Made by a program: the position numbers and the translations under genes
In this document: positions 15,662 through 15,852 of the stretch, in pieces
Numbering within the stretch: position 1 is the first letter of the stretch
Layout: each line of letters starts with the position of its first letter
Notes under the pieces: model-generated
Database searches by the model: none
What the model saw: only the letters and a program-made list of their open reading frames with translations
What the model was told of the DNA's origin: nothing
Assembly (NCBI GenBank): GCA_021784265.1
Contig: JAJXTA010000007.1
Coordinates: 1 to 15,852 of the forward strand
Origin: a bacterium
GTDB taxonomy: Bacteria; Verrucomicrobiota; Verrucomicrobiia; Limisphaerales; J093
Length of the DNA stretch: 15,852 nucleotides
Reading direction: 5' to 3'

Positions 15662-15826
15662 ATGGACCTTCTTTATGTCATTGGCGCTGTGGTGGCTTGG
15701 TACCTTCTCATGCGATGGGTCCTGCCCCGCTGCGGCATCCAGAGCTGAATGACGCAAAGCTGCTCGGTCGAGCAGCCGCCGTCAGCCGCGCAAAAACCCC
15801 ACGACACACCCCCCAAGCCCTCGTAA
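15662..15826 (+). CDS. putative small membrane selenoprotein (in-frame TGA read as Sec)
   Basis: Read straight, the frame gives a 28-residue hydrophobic peptide (MDLLYVIGAVVAWYLLMRWV then LPRCGIQS) ending at TGA 15746-15748. The same frame then stays open for 25 codons (MTQSCSVEQPPSAAQKPHDT, PPKPS) to a TAA at 15824-15826. If TGA encodes selenocysteine, the product is 54 aa: one membrane helix (about 2-22), a short LPRCG turn, then Cys24, Sec29 and Cys34, and a Pro/Lys-rich polar tail. A redox role at the membrane face is plausible but inferred. A SECIS-like hairpin follows the TGA. An upstream in-frame ATG at 15641 would add 7 residues; the later one is preferred because it avoids placing Asp inside the membrane helix. 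No Shine-Dalgarno is clear. The alternative is a plain 28-35 aa peptide ending at the TGA. The gene is divergent from atpB. Confidence 0.6.
15750..15784 (+). promoter_or_regulatory. bacterial SECIS-like hairpin directly after the TGA
   Basis: Lower stem TGACG (15750-15754) pairs with CGTCA (15780-15784). After a small internal loop (CAAA / CGC), the upper stem GCTGCTC (15759-15765) pairs perfectly with GAGCAGC (15770-15776) and closes a GGTC loop (15766-15769). The loop begins 17 nt after the TGA and contains the G-U pair that SelB recognises in E. coli fdhF, whose loop also contains GGUC. No T-run follows, so it is not an intrinsic terminator. Confidence 0.6.
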
Positions 15827-15852
15827 GCGGGGCGGGCCGCCGCCGCGCCGCC

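Noticed and set aside
15759..15776. Hairpin after the TGA as an intrinsic terminator of a short peptide gene
   Set aside because: No T-run follows the stem. The loop sequence and the distance to the TGA fit a SECIS better, though this is not proof.
1..15852. CRISPR arrays, tRNA or rRNA genes, insertion sequences and prophage parts
   Set aside because: I looked for regularly spaced repeats, tRNA-like cloverleaf sequences, transposase or integrase motifs and terminal inverted repeats, and saw none.

Overview
This window is high-GC bacterial chromosome and most likely comes from a Verrucomicrobiota or a close PVC-group relative. The clues are an H-x9-D type pseudopilin-like protein, a signal-peptide-bearing ATP synthase subunit a, and the overall gene styles. 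This assignment is an inference from gene style, because no rRNA marker is present. Most starts lack a clear Shine-Dalgarno sequence; lplT, lnt and atpE are the exceptions.

Left part (1-2293, + strand): an ECF sigma factor of the long type with a C-terminal helical-repeat domain (ECF42-like), followed by a YdcF/DUF218-family membrane-anchored protein. The YdcF gene ends tail to tail with the next block, and the two stop codons overlap.

Middle part (2290-9592, - strand, read right to left): two small coiled-coil proteins with C-terminal membrane anchors, an O6-alkylguanine-DNA alkyltransferase (ogt), a MarR-family regulator frameshifted at a run of six G, then lplT, lnt and aas in tightly packed order. 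Known biochemistry links the last three. Lnt takes an acyl chain from a phospholipid to finish lipoproteins and leaves a lysophospholipid; LplT flips that product inward; Aas reacylates it. The cluster therefore looks like a lipoprotein-maturation and lysophospholipid-recycling unit, possibly controlled by the MarR protein.

A 273-base divergent gap (9593-9865) holds a perfect 16-base palindrome and a plausible sigma70-type promoter for a pseudopilin-like gene (9866-10732, + strand).

Right part (10802-15414, - strand): the ATP synthase operon atpB-E-F-H-A-G. It stops after atpG, with no atpD (beta) or atpC (epsilon). Subunit delta is unusually short. Subunit c looks proton-type.

Right edge (15641-15826, + strand), divergent from atpB: a tiny membrane-protein ORF interrupted by an in-frame TGA. 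The TGA is followed directly by a two-part hairpin with a GGUC apical loop, 17 nt from the TGA to the loop, and then by 25 more open codons with a Cys five residues after the TGA. This fits a bacterial selenoprotein with its SECIS element and is the most interesting item in the window.
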